A DNA stretch of 64,000 bases. It comes from CAVTWH01 sp963850915. Its GTDB lineage: Bacteria; Actinomycetota; Actinomycetes; Mycobacteriales; Micromonosporaceae. Below are positions 1 to 7,795 of this stretch, piece by piece. The notes below the pieces were generated by a model. It was given only the letters and a program-made list of their open reading frames with translations, was not told the origin of the DNA and did no database searches. The position numbers and the translations under genes are program-made. Position 1 is the stretch's first letter. Each line of letters opens with the position of its first letter. The DNA lies in contig CAWKND010000003.1 in assembly GCA_963850915.1 (NCBI GenBank), positions 62,001 through 126,000 on the forward strand. The letters are read 5' to 3'.

Positions 1-1
1 G

Positions 2-760
2 GCCGCGTCGATTGACTGGGACACCCCACTCGCCGGGAAGGTCGCACTGGTCACCGGGGCGGCCCGCGGGATCGGCGAGGCGATGGCCCGGGTACTGGCC
101 CGGGACGGCGCGCACGTGGTCTGCCTGGACGTACCGGCGGCCGGCGAAGCGCTCGCGCAGGTGGCCGGCGAGCTGCGGGGTACCGCCCTGCAACTGGACC
201 TGACCGCCACGGATGCCCCGGAAAGGCTTGCCGCACAAGTGAAGGAGCGGTACGGGCGGCTGGACATCCTGGTACACAACGCCGGCATCACCCGGGACAA
301 GACGATTTTCCGGATGAAACCGGAGGCGTGGGACTCGGTACTGGATGTCAACCTGGCCAGCCAGGAGCGGGTCAACGACGCGCTGCTCGATGCCGACCTG
401 ATCGCGGATGGCGGGCGGATCATCGATGTCTCGTCGATCGCCGGGATCGCCGGCAACCGCGGGCAGACCAACTACGCCACCTCGAAGGCGGGCGTGATCG
501 GCCTGGTACAAGCGAATGCACCGATTCTCAGCGTCCGGGGCATCACCATCAACGCGGTCGCCCCCGGCTTCATCGAGACCGCGATGACCGCGAAGATGCC
601 GCTGTTCCTGCGCGAGGCCGGTCGCCGGATGAACAGCCTCAGCCAGGGCGGCCTGCCGGTCGACGTGGCCGAGGCGGTCGCCTGGTTCGCCAGCCCCGGC
701 TCGGCCGGCGTCACCGGCAACGTGGTCCGGGTCTGCGGCCAGTCCCTGCTGGGTGCCTGA
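2..760 (+). CDS. 3-oxoacyl-ACP reductase, high-molecular-weight FabG4 type (5' end outside window)
   Basis: NADPH/NADH-dependent ketoreductase of the short-chain dehydrogenase family, acting in fatty acid metabolism in the cytosol. The frame is open from base 2. It shows the cofactor loop TGAARGIG (about bases 53-76), HNAG, the catalytic Ser in DVSSIAG and the YATSK Tyr/Lys pair. The end, with INAVAPGFIETAMT and ending VRVCGQSLLGA, closely matches what is known of mycobacterial FabG4 (Rv0242c), a long FabG with an extra N-terminal Rossmann-like domain. That extra domain would lie before base 1 and cannot be seen. The stop codon shares a base with the ATG of the dehydratase gene, so the two are probably translationally coupled, as in Rv0242c-Rv0241c. 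Confidence 0.88.
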   Translation, partial: AASIDWDTPLAGKVALVTGAARGIGEAMARVLARDGAHVVCLDVPAAGEALAQVAGELRGTALQLDLTATDAPERLAAQVKERYGRLDILVHNAGITRDKTIFRMKPEAWDSVLDVNLASQERVNDALLDADLIADGGRIIDVSSIAGIAGNRGQTNYATSKAGVIGLVQANAPILSVRGITINAVAPGFIETAMTAKMPLFLREAGRRMNSLSQGGLPVDVAEAVAWFASPGSAGVTGNVVRVCGQSLLGA

Positions 761-1623
761 TGCCCGAAGCCGTGCAACCTGGGGCGGTCGAGCTGTCCGC
801 GACGCCGTCCGGCCTCGGCCGGGCCGCGGTGCTCGGGCTGCTCCGCCGTGCTCGCCCCGATCGCCTGCCGGACACCACCCTGGTACTGCGCGGCGTCGTC
901 ACCGACCTCGGACGCCTCGCGGCGTATGACAAAGTCTGCGGGTACCGGCTGGCCGACGCCACACCCGCCACCTGGCCGCACGTGCTCGCTTTCCCGCTGG
1001 CGATGAAGCTCATGGCGGACAAGGCCTTCCCGTTCCCGGTGATCGGCGTGGTACACGTCGCCAACCAGATCACCCAGCTGCGCCCGCTCTCCAGCGCTGA
1101 GCCGGTGGACCTGGCCGTACACGCGGACAACCTGCGGCCACACGAGCGGGGTCAACAGTTCGACATCCTGGCGACGGGAAGCGTTGCGGGCGTTGAGGTG
1201 TGGCGCGGCGTCTCCACGTACCTCCGGAAGGGCCCGACCACCGGCGAGCGGGTACCGCGCCCGAGCCCGGCGCCGCCACCGAGGCCGAGTGCGACCTGGC
1301 GGATCGGGCGGGGCGTCGGCCCGGCCTACGCGGCGGTCTCCGGCGACCACAACCCGATCCACACGTCGTGGCTGGGCGCCCGCGCATTCGGCTTCGCCCG
1401 GCCGATCGCGCACGGGATGTGGAGCCTGGCGCGCTGCCTCGCCGCGCTGGAAGGCCGGCTGCCGGACGCGTACACGGTGGATGCCGCGTTCAAACTGCCG
1501 ATCCTGCTGCCGGCCACGGTCGCCTTCGCCGCCACGGCAGCCACCACCGGGGCCGGCTGGCAGTTCGCGCTGCACGACGCCCGTACCGGCAAACCGCACC
1601 TGACCGGCGCCGTCCGCCCCTAA
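760..1623 (+). CDS. MaoC-like (R)-specific enoyl/3-hydroxyacyl thioester dehydratase, HtdX type
   Basis: Predicted hot-dog fold dehydratase/hydratase of fatty acid elongation, partner of the ketoreductase upstream. The 287-residue protein has the double hot-dog layout: an N-terminal half without the motif and a C-terminal half with the MaoC hydratase motif, seen as YAAVSGDHNPIH near residues 190-200, where Asp and His are catalytic, followed by RPIAHGMW. The ATG at 760 overlaps the preceding TGA by one base. Size and neighbour match M. tuberculosis HtdX (Rv0241c). Substrate chain length cannot be read from the sequence. Confidence 0.88.
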   Translation: MPEAVQPGAVELSATPSGLGRAAVLGLLRRARPDRLPDTTLVLRGVVTDLGRLAAYDKVCGYRLADATPATWPHVLAFPLAMKLMADKAFPFPVIGVVHVANQITQLRPLSSAEPVDLAVHADNLRPHERGQQFDILATGSVAGVEVWRGVSTYLRKGPTTGERVPRPSPAPPPRPSATWRIGRGVGPAYAAVSGDHNPIHTSWLGARAFGFARPIAHGMWSLARCLAALEGRLPDAYTVDAAFKLPILLPATVAFAATAATTGAGWQFALHDARTGKPHLTGAVRP

Positions 1624-1633
1624 AGCGCTGGCC

Positions 1634-2716
1634 TCAGTCGCCCAACTCGCGCAGCCGGTTGGCGGCGAACTCCGGACCCACATCGTTGGAGAACGAATCC
1701 ATCGCCACCTCGGTACCGCCGAGAATCTTGTACCGTTCCCCGCTGCGCCGGCTGGTGAGCAGCTCCAGGTGCGTCGCGAACTCGGTACCGGCGCCGACCG
1801 GCGCCTGTTGCCACGCCGCGACGTACGGGGTCGGACCGTCGAACAGCCGCTCGAAGCGCTGCAGCATGTCCAGGTACAGGCTGGCGAAGCCGTCCCGTTG
1901 AGCCTGGTCGAGGCCGGTGAGGTCAAGCCTCCTGCGGCGCGGGTACAGGTGCACCTCGTACGGCCAGCGCGCGGCGTACGGCACGAACGCCACCCACTCG
2001 TCGGTGGCCCGGACGACCCGTCGCCCGTCGGCGATCTCGGCCTCGACCAGGTCCTCGAACAGGTTGCCGCCGTGTGCCCGGCGGTACTCCTCGGCCTGGG
2101 CGAGCATCCGCCCGGTCCGGGGCGCCACAAAAGGGTAGGCGTAGATCTGCCCGTGCGGGTGGGGCTGGCTGACGCCCAGTTCGGCGCCCCGGTTCTCGAA
2201 GCAGAAGACGTGCTCCACGCCGGGCAGCGCGCTCAGTTCCCGGGTCCGGTCGATCCACACGTCGAGGATCAGCCGTACCTGGTCGGCCTTCAGCTCGGCG
2301 AAGGTCGTCTCGTGCTGGCTGGAGAAGCAGACCACCTCGCAGCGGCCCAGGCCCGCGTCGCTGTGCAGTACGTGCTGCCAGTCCCGCTGCTCCGGCAGCG
2401 CAACACTGGCCATCGACAGGGCGGGGAAACGGTTCTCGAAGACGACCACGTCGTAGTCCTCGGCCGGTACCTCGGTGTGGCGGCCCTGCCGGCTCGGGCA
2501 CAGCGGGCAGTCGGTGACGACCGGCGCGAACCCGCGGGCCTGCCGGTGTGCGGCCACCACGACCCAATCTCCGGTGGGCAGGTCCATGCGGATCTCGGAG
2601 CGGGGTGCCTGTACCGGGAGGTCACGCTGGTCGGGTGGTGCACTGGTGCGATCTGGATGGTGGTTGTAGTAGATGATGTCGCGACCATCAGCCAGAGTCG
2701 CTTTGATCCGGTGCAT
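1634..2716 (-). CDS. galT: Galactose-1-phosphate uridylyltransferase
   Basis: Leloir-pathway enzyme exchanging UMP between UDP-glucose and galactose-1-phosphate. The 360-residue protein has a CPLC zinc-binding pair at residues 70-73 and the HIT-superfamily nucleotidylation motif SQPHPHGQIYAYPF with the active-site histidines at 186 and 188. Length and motifs are normal for bacterial GalT. It lies 12 bases downstream of a sugar ABC transporter on the same strand, so it looks like the last gene of a galactose (or galactoside) uptake operon. Unlike the transporter genes, it is intact and has about 12 GTAC words per kb, the local norm; no galK or galE is in the window. Confidence 0.93.
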   Translation of the reverse strand: MHRIKATLADGRDIIYYNHHPDRTSAPPDQRDLPVQAPRSEIRMDLPTGDWVVVAAHRQARGFAPVVTDCPLCPSRQGRHTEVPAEDYDVVVFENRFPALSMASVALPEQRDWQHVLHSDAGLGRCEVVCFSSQHETTFAELKADQVRLILDVWIDRTRELSALPGVEHVFCFENRGAELGVSQPHPHGQIYAYPFVAPRTGRMLAQAEEYRRAHGGNLFEDLVEAEIADGRRVVRATDEWVAFVPYAARWPYEVHLYPRRRRLDLTGLDQAQRDGFASLYLDMLQRFERLFDGPTPYVAAWQQAPVGAGTEFATHLELLTSRRSGERYKILGGTEVAMDSFSNDVGPEFAANRLRELGD

Positions 2717-2728
2717 TCTCGGGTCCTT

Positions 2729-3655
2729 TTAGCCTTTGGTAGAGCCGAGTGCGAGACCGGCGATGAACTGCTTCTGCAGCAGGATGTAGACGACGAGAGT
2801 CGGGATCGCGGCGATCAGCGCGGCCGCGGCGATCATGTTCTGGTTGGTGACGAACTGGCCCTGCAGGTTGGCCAGCGCCGAGGTGATCGGCCGCTTGTTG
2901 CCGGTCGAGATCAGCGTGATGGCCCAGAAGAAGTCGTTGTAGATCCAGGTCGTCAGCAGCGTGGCGAGGGCGGCCAGCGCCGGCCGGCACAGCGGCAGCG
3001 TGAGGCTGCCAGTACCGCGTCCATACGCGAGGCGCCGTCGACGATCGCGGCCTCGTCCATCTCGCTTGGGCAGCGTCTTCATGTAGTTGCTCAGCACGAA
3101 GACGCAGAAGCCGAGTTGGAACGCGACGTTGATGACGATCAGCCCGACGTACGAGTTGTACAGCAGGCCGCTGCCGACTGAGCCAGGTCGGCAGGTGGAT
3201 GGCCAGGTAGAGCCGGTACAGCGGGGTGATGATGACCTGCTGTGGCAGCAGGTTGCCGGCGGTGAACAGGATCAGCAGCGGGATGTTGAACCGGAAGCTT
3301 CAGCCGGGAGACGACGTAGGCGAACGACGACGCCAGGAACAGCGTGATGCAGCACGGCCGGAACCGTGACGTAGCACCGAGTTGAGGAAGAAGTGCCACA
3401 TGTCCGACTGGGTCCACGCGCTCGCGAAGTTGGCCAGGGTCAGGTGGTGCGGCAGCGAGACGTAGCCGTAGCTTGTTGGTCTCGGCGATCGGGCGCAGGG
3501 CGACGTAGAGCGCGAAGACGACCGGGGTCAGCCACAGCACGATCATCACGATCATGAAGACCTGGGCGGCCACGCTGCCCGAGCTCGAAGCGCCTCGCTG
3601 ACCGGCGGATCCGGCACGGTGACGGCGTGACGTCTGCGAGCGTCGCGGCGCTCAT
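2729..3655 (-). pseudogene. Sugar ABC transporter permease (MalG/CUT1 type), frameshifted
   Basis: Inner-membrane permease of a carbohydrate ABC importer. Pieces in different frames give a normal CUT1 permease when joined: a start MSAATLADV at 3655, then VFMIVMIVLWLTPVVFALYV, then FLASSFAYVVSRLK, then NYMKTLPK, and finally TTWIYNDFFWAITLIS with the usual end FIAGLALGSTKG. At least five single-base indels separate the pieces (near 3580, 3470, 3375, 3300 and 3000-3180). The ATG overlaps the stop of the upstream permease gene as ATGA. Either a decayed gene or a stretch of unreliable sequence; as written it cannot make a full protein. Confidence 0.8.
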
Positions 3656-4683
3656 GATTGCTTCTCCTCGCGCCGGAACGCCTGGTAGAGGAAGATCGTG
3701 ATGGGTACGAGCGAGATCACCAGCAGGATGACGCCGAGCGTGGAGCCGAAACCGATCCGCTGGGTCTCGCCGACGATGTTCTGGGTGACCGACGACCGAC
3801 AGCAGCTCCAGGCCCCGCAACGGGTTGCCGTTGCTGGTGATGTAGACGAGGTCGAACGCCCGCAGCGACTCGATCACGGTGACGACCATGACGACGATGT
3901 TGATCGGACGCATCGCCGGGAAGACGACCCGCCAGAACGTCTGCCACGGGTTCGCGCCGTCGACCATGGCGGCCTCGCGCAGCGCCGGGTCGACGGCCTT
4001 CAGGCCGGCCAGGTAGAGCACCATCACGTAGCCGCGCCTGCCGCCAGCTCGCCTCGACCAGCAGCGCCCACAGGTTCAGGTGCGGGTTGCCGAGCCAGTC
4101 GATCAGGTTGTTGTTGCCGGTTGCGGCCGATCACCGAGTTGATCAGGCCGTAGTTCGGCGAGTAGATGAGCTCCCAGATGATGCCGATCAGCGCCAGCGA
4201 CAGCATCACCGGCAGGAACAGCACGCTCTGGTAGATCCGCGAGCCCCGGATGCTGCGGTCGATGATGACCGCGAACAGCATGCCCAGCGGCGTGGCGATG
4301 CACGATGAACACCAGCAGCCAGATGACGTTGTGCTCGACCGCCGGCCAGAAGTCGGGGTAGTTGGTGAACGCCTGCTTGTAGTTCTGCACGCCGTAGAGG
4401 CAGCCGGGCTGCGGGATGCCCGGCGCGGACGGCAGCGACTGTGCAGGACTTCAGGTGGACGCTGCCGACGCCGGTCCACTTGGTGAACGACAGCGCCGAC
4501 CGAGGCCAGCGCCGGGAACCAGATGAACGCCGCGTCGATCAGCAGCGGGATGCCCAGCATCGCGGTGACCACGAGGATGTCGCGTCGGGTCAGCGTGCGT
4601 GAGCGCCGAGGCGCCCCCGACGGCGCTGCACAGTCGCCGTCGGGGGAGCATCCGTGTACGTCGGGCGTGGTGACCGTTGCCAT
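3652..4683 (-). pseudogene. Sugar ABC transporter permease (MalF/CUT1 type), frameshifted
   Basis: First permease of the carbohydrate importer. It starts MATVTTPDV at 4683 in a TGATG overlap with the binding-protein gene. Recognisable fragments in three frames include DILVVTAMLGIPLLIDAAFIW, QNYKQAFTNYPDFWPAVEHN, SVLFLPVMLSLALIGIIWEL and the CUT1 permease EAA-type loop LREAAMVDGANPWQTFWRVV. Frames change near 4500, 4440, 4310, 4125, 4035 and 3795. The residual protein sequence is well conserved between breaks, with no in-frame stops inside the fragments, so the breaks are either recent or sequencing errors. Confidence 0.8.
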
Positions 4684-6021
4684 CAGCTGGCGAAGATCGT
4701 CTTGGCCTGGTCCTCGGCGCTCTTCTGGATGGACGCGATGGTGGCGGCGGTCGGGCTGTCGATGAACTGCTGGATCACCTTGATCATCGCGGTCGCCATG
4801 TCCGGAACGGTGTCCCGGTCCATGAACTGCGAGACGTTCTTGCACTTCGCGATCTCGGCGACCGACTTCTTCTGGATGTCGTTGTAGGTCGGCGCGACCA
4901 GGCCGTTGGCCAGGCCGACGTCCCAGTGGTCGGTCTGCAGGAAGTCGGTCTCGGCGTCGCCGGTGCCGATGTACTCCAGGACTGCCTTGGCGGCGGCGGT
5001 GTTCTTGCCCTTCTTCGGCAGCATGAACCCGTCGGTCGGGGCGTCCATGTAGTCGGTGCCGTAGGCGCGGGTTGATCGCCGGGAACGACGAAGAAGTCCA
5101 GGTCCGGCAGGTTGGCGGCCGCGTAGTTGGCGGCGACCTGGTTGGAGCCCTGGAACATCATGCCGGCCTGCTTGTTCTCCAGCGCCTTGGCCGCGTCCTG
5201 CCAGATCCGGCCGTTGGCGCCGTTCTGCAGTACGGCATGAGCTCACGCCACTGGTTGAACACCGCGGTGACGCCCGGGTCGGTCCACGGGACCTGGTGCT
5301 TCATCAGCTTGATGTGGTAGTCGTAGCCGTTGATCCGCAGGTTGAGGATGTCGAACGTGCCGAGCGCCGGCCAGCCGTCCTTCTCCGCGAACGCGATCGG
5401 GATCAGCCCGTCGGCCTGCATCTTCTTGCCAGCGCGATGAAGTCGTCCCACGTCGTCGGGACCGTGTAGCCCTTCGCGGCGAAGACGCTCTTGTTGTAGA
5501 AGACGACCCACGGGTAGTTGTACAGCGGAACCATGTAGTAGTGGCCGTCGAGGCCCTTGGAGAGGCTCTTGGCGGCGTCGTTGAAGGTCGCCGCCGATCT
5601 TGTCCCAGACGTCGTCGATCGGGGCGAGCAGGCCCTGCGCTGCGAAGAACTGCAGGCGGTACCCGGCGAACCAGGTGGCCAGCGAGTCCGGCGTGCCCTG
5701 CAGGTAGTTGCTGATGTTGTTCTGGAAGGTGTTGTGGTCGGTCGTGTTGACCGTGATCGGGACCTTGGTCGAGCCGGTCGCGGAGGTGCAGAGCGCGGCG
5801 AAGGCGGCCTTGGTCGCGTCGTCAGAGTAGTTGGAGCCGAAGGTGATCGGCGCGGTAGCCTCGCCGGTGTCCTTTGTCTTGCCCGACGACTTGTCGTCGC
5901 TGGAGCAGGCCGCGAGGAGCGCTCCGCTGGCGGCGACTCCGGCAGCGCCGGCGATGCCCTTCAGCGCGGTACGGCGGGACAGGTTCGAGAACGGGGCGGG
6001 CGGGGTGGAGCTGTCTGACAT
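4683..6021 (-). pseudogene. Sugar ABC transporter substrate-binding lipoprotein, frameshifted
   Basis: Extracellular solute-binding protein, family 1, for a sugar importer. The start at 6021 follows AGGAGG with 5-base spacing. The N-terminus has a twin-arginine pair (SRRTALKG), a hydrophobic stretch and a lipobox LLAAC, so it is a Tat-type lipoprotein. Body motifs such as PDSLATWFAGYR, DAPTDGFM and the end QAKTIFAS are typical. Single-base indels occur near 5590 (extra G), 5430 (lost base), 5230 (lost base) and two near 5080. Restoring them gives a continuous protein of about 445 residues. The substrate is unproven; galT downstream suggests galactose or a galactoside. Confidence 0.82.
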
Positions 6022-6348
6022 GGTCGCCTCCTGGCGGCGGGGGTGATTGTCTAGCAAAGAGACAGTGCGTTTTCCAACAACTTCCAACTCATGTGCTCAG
6101 AACCAACCACAGCAAACTGCGGCGGCCACGCCTTGTCAAGGCCAGATTTCGATCGTGTTCGCCTCGTGACCTGACTGCCGCGTCTACATTGCACAGGGTC
6201 ATCTCGGCGGCATAGATAGGGTCAAGTATCCGCGCGGCGCGCGCCATCGAGCCCGATGGGCCACAGCCGGACCTATTTCAACGTGAACCAACGGCAGCCG
6301 GGACAGCGCGCGTGTCCCGGCCACCCCGCGCCGGGCTACGGTTGGCGG
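6022..6348. other. Divergent intergenic region, sugar operon / glutathione peroxidase
   Basis: No gene is seen here. It is less GC-rich than its flanks. It holds the predicted promoter of the sugar transporter operon on the minus strand (around 6048-6077). The half next to 6349 has a run of GC-rich sequence with no clear promoter or ribosome binding site for the peroxidase gene. Confidence 0.5.
6048..6077 (-). promoter_or_regulatory. Predicted promoter of the sugar transporter operon
   Basis: On the minus strand TTGGAA (6077-6072) is separated by 18 bases from TAGACA (6053-6048), a fair match to a sigma-70-like promoter. A second TTGGAA copy lies a few bases upstream (GTTGGAAGTTGTTGGAA), which could be a regulator half-site pair. 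Prediction only. Confidence 0.4.
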
Positions 6349-6840
6349 ATGAACGTCCACGATGTCTCGATCGGCGCCCTCCGCAGCGGACCGGCCGACC
6401 TTGCCCAGTACCGCGACCGGGCCATGCTCGTCGTCAACGTCGCCTCCAAGTGCGGGCTGACCCCGCAGTACACGGGGCTGCAGGCGCTGTACGACAGTTA
6501 CGCGGACCGGGGACTCGTCGTGCTCGGCGTGCCGTGCAACCAGTTCGGCGGCCAGGAGCCGGGCAGCGCGACTGAGATCGAAGAGTTCTGCCAGGTCAAC
6601 TACGGAGTGACCTTCCCGATCACGGAGAAGGTCGACGTCAACGGCGAGGATCGGCACCCGCTGTACACGCTGCTGACCGGTACCGCGGATGCCGAGGGCA
6701 AGGCTGGCGACGTGCTGTGGAACTTCGAGAAGTTCCTGGTCGATCCGAGCGGCGACGTGGTGGCGCGGTTCCGGCCGCAGGTCACCCCGGAGGCACCCGA
6801 GCTGATCGCCGCCGTGGAACAGGTCCTGCCCCGGTCATGA
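6349..6840 (+). CDS. Glutathione peroxidase family (thiol peroxidase)
   Basis: Cytosolic thioredoxin-fold peroxidase reducing hydroperoxides. The 163-residue protein carries the catalytic set of the family: Cys35 in VASKCGLTPQY (cysteine, not selenocysteine), Gln69 in PCNQFGGQEPG and Trp124/Asn125 in WNFEKFLV. A further Cys81 could serve as the resolving residue with thioredoxin. The ATG at 6349 was chosen because the family starts just before the first strand; upstream in-frame codons are low-complexity and lack homology. It stands alone between the sugar operon and a convergent small gene. Confidence 0.9.
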   Translation: MNVHDVSIGALRSGPADLAQYRDRAMLVVNVASKCGLTPQYTGLQALYDSYADRGLVVLGVPCNQFGGQEPGSATEIEEFCQVNYGVTFPITEKVDVNGEDRHPLYTLLTGTADAEGKAGDVLWNFEKFLVDPSGDVVARFRPQVTPEAPELIAAVEQVLPRS

Positions 6841-6858
6841 CGGCACCGGGGCAGGGCG

Positions 6859-7158
6859 CTAGTCGATCGGGGTGGCGTTGTCCTTCGCGAAGCGGCGGGT
6901 GGCGTGCACGTCGGCGGCCATGCCGTACACCCGCTGCAGGTCGGCGATGGCGGCCAGCGCCTTCTTGCCGTGCGGGCTGGCGCACGCCTCACCCTCCTGG
7001 CCCGGTACCGGGTCGAAGGAGTGCAGGACGATCTTCTCCAGCAGTTCGCCCAGGCTCTCGTCGTTGAACTCGGCGAGCCCCTTTAGTACCTGCACCATGC
7101 GCTTCTCCATCCGTACCCCGAGCTGTACCCGCTCGACCCGGACGTCCTTGTTCTCCAC
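6859..7158 (-). CDS. Small conserved hypothetical protein, possible ribbon-helix-helix fold
   Basis: A 99-residue protein of unknown function. Residues about 8-45 (VERVQLGVRMEKRMVQVLKG onward to LLEKIVLHSF) look like a beta strand followed by two helices, as in ribbon-helix-helix proteins; the rest is helical and charged. It ends 18 bases from the end of the peroxidase gene, convergently. A perfect 7-bp inverted repeat 31 bases upstream of its start could be an autoregulatory operator. DNA binding is inference. Confidence 0.6.
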   Translation of the reverse strand: MENKDVRVERVQLGVRMEKRMVQVLKGLAEFNDESLGELLEKIVLHSFDPVPGQEGEACASPHGKKALAAIADLQRVYGMAADVHATRRFAKDNATPID

Positions 7159-7189
7159 AACATCACCCTCCTCGCTGTTGCCAAGCGGT

Positions 7190-7211
7190 GTTACCTAGGG
7201 ACCAAGGTAAC
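7190..7211. promoter_or_regulatory. Inverted repeat GTTACCT-N8-AGGTAAC (operator candidate)
   Basis: Perfect 7-bp arms at 7190-7196 and 7205-7211 around an 8-base spacer, upstream of the small helical protein at 6859-7158. The size and spacing suit a dimeric transcription factor. Confidence 0.45.
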
Positions 7212-7237
7212 AAGGAGGAGCGCTGCGGGTCGAGCGA

Positions 7238-7567
7238 TTATTCGGAGTAGAGGGCGTCGTAGGCGGTGGAGGCGGCGTCCAGCTGAACCGGGCGCTGGGC
7301 GATCGACCACTCCCGGGTCGCCCGGTCGAGGGCCAGCGTGGTCCAGCCGGCACCGTCCTCGTCGCTGACGTGTACCAACAGCGTGTCCCGGTTGTACTCG
7401 ACCCGTACCCGGTGCTGCGGGTGCTCCGGCTCGTACAGTCCCCGACTCGGGCCGGCTCCGCGTGCCGGCGTTGCCACGAAACTCGACCAGCGGCCGGACC
7501 GCTTGGCCGGCCGGGTCAGCCGCCGACTCACCTCGTCACCCATCGCCACCGCCCTCTCGACCATCAC
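7238..7567 (-). CDS. Hypothetical protein, 109 residues
   Basis: No family recognised. The N-terminal third is basic (RRLTRPAKRSGRW); the C-terminal half, with RVEYNRDTLLVHVSDEDGAG and WTTLALDRATREWSIAQR, reads like a small beta-rich domain. The start may be the first ATG at 7567, the next codon, or MGDEV at 7543. It is divergent from the cellulase gene and shares with it the intergenic region that holds the 23-bp tandem repeats. Confidence 0.5.
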   Translation of the reverse strand: MMVERAVAMGDEVSRRLTRPAKRSGRWSSFVATPARGAGPSRGLYEPEHPQHRVRVEYNRDTLLVHVSDEDGAGWTTLALDRATREWSIAQRPVQLDAASTAYDALYSE

Positions 7568-7580
7568 CTGACCGGCGCCA

Positions 7581-7690
7581 CGTTTCAGCCAATTCCGGCG
7601 CCACGTTTCAGCTCGTTGCGGTACCGCGTTTCAGCTCGTTGCGGTACCGCGTTTCAGCTCGTTGCGGTACCGCGTTTCAGCTAGTTACAG
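7581..7690. repeat. 23-bp tandem repeat, about 4.8 copies
   Basis: Units begin at 7581, 7604, 7627, 7650 and 7673. The three central units are identical, starting CGTTTCAGCTCGTTGC and ending GGTACCG; the first diverges in its second half and the last is partial. Neighbouring bases create the palindrome GCGGTACCGC in each junction. The array lies in the divergent promoter region between the hypothetical gene at 7238-7567 and the cellulase gene. It may be a set of regulator sites or a simple replication-slippage product. Confidence 0.9.
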
Positions 7691-7795
7691 CGGGCCGCGC
7701 AGATCAGCACGGGGCTGCGGGTGACGTGCGTTGACAGGTGCCCGGCCAGGCGCGCAGCGTCGCTCCTCGATGCCCCGCCCCATCGAGGAGGATCT

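Noticed and set aside
472..2130. Very long open frame on the minus strand opposite the fabG4/htdX genes
   Set aside because: Arg/Pro/Gly-rich composition without domains; it is the usual antisense shadow in high-GC coding sequence, as are many similar frames elsewhere (e.g. opposite clpB, dnaK, purD).
2729..6021. Programmed ribosomal frameshifting in the ABC transporter genes
   Set aside because: There are far too many frame changes, in both directions, without slippery heptamers or stimulatory structures in each case.
6349..6840. Selenocysteine-containing glutathione peroxidase
   Set aside because: The catalytic position is an ordinary TGC cysteine codon (SKCGLT); no TGA in frame.
7581..7690. 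CRISPR array
   Set aside because: Units are directly adjacent with no spacers, and no cas genes occur in the window.
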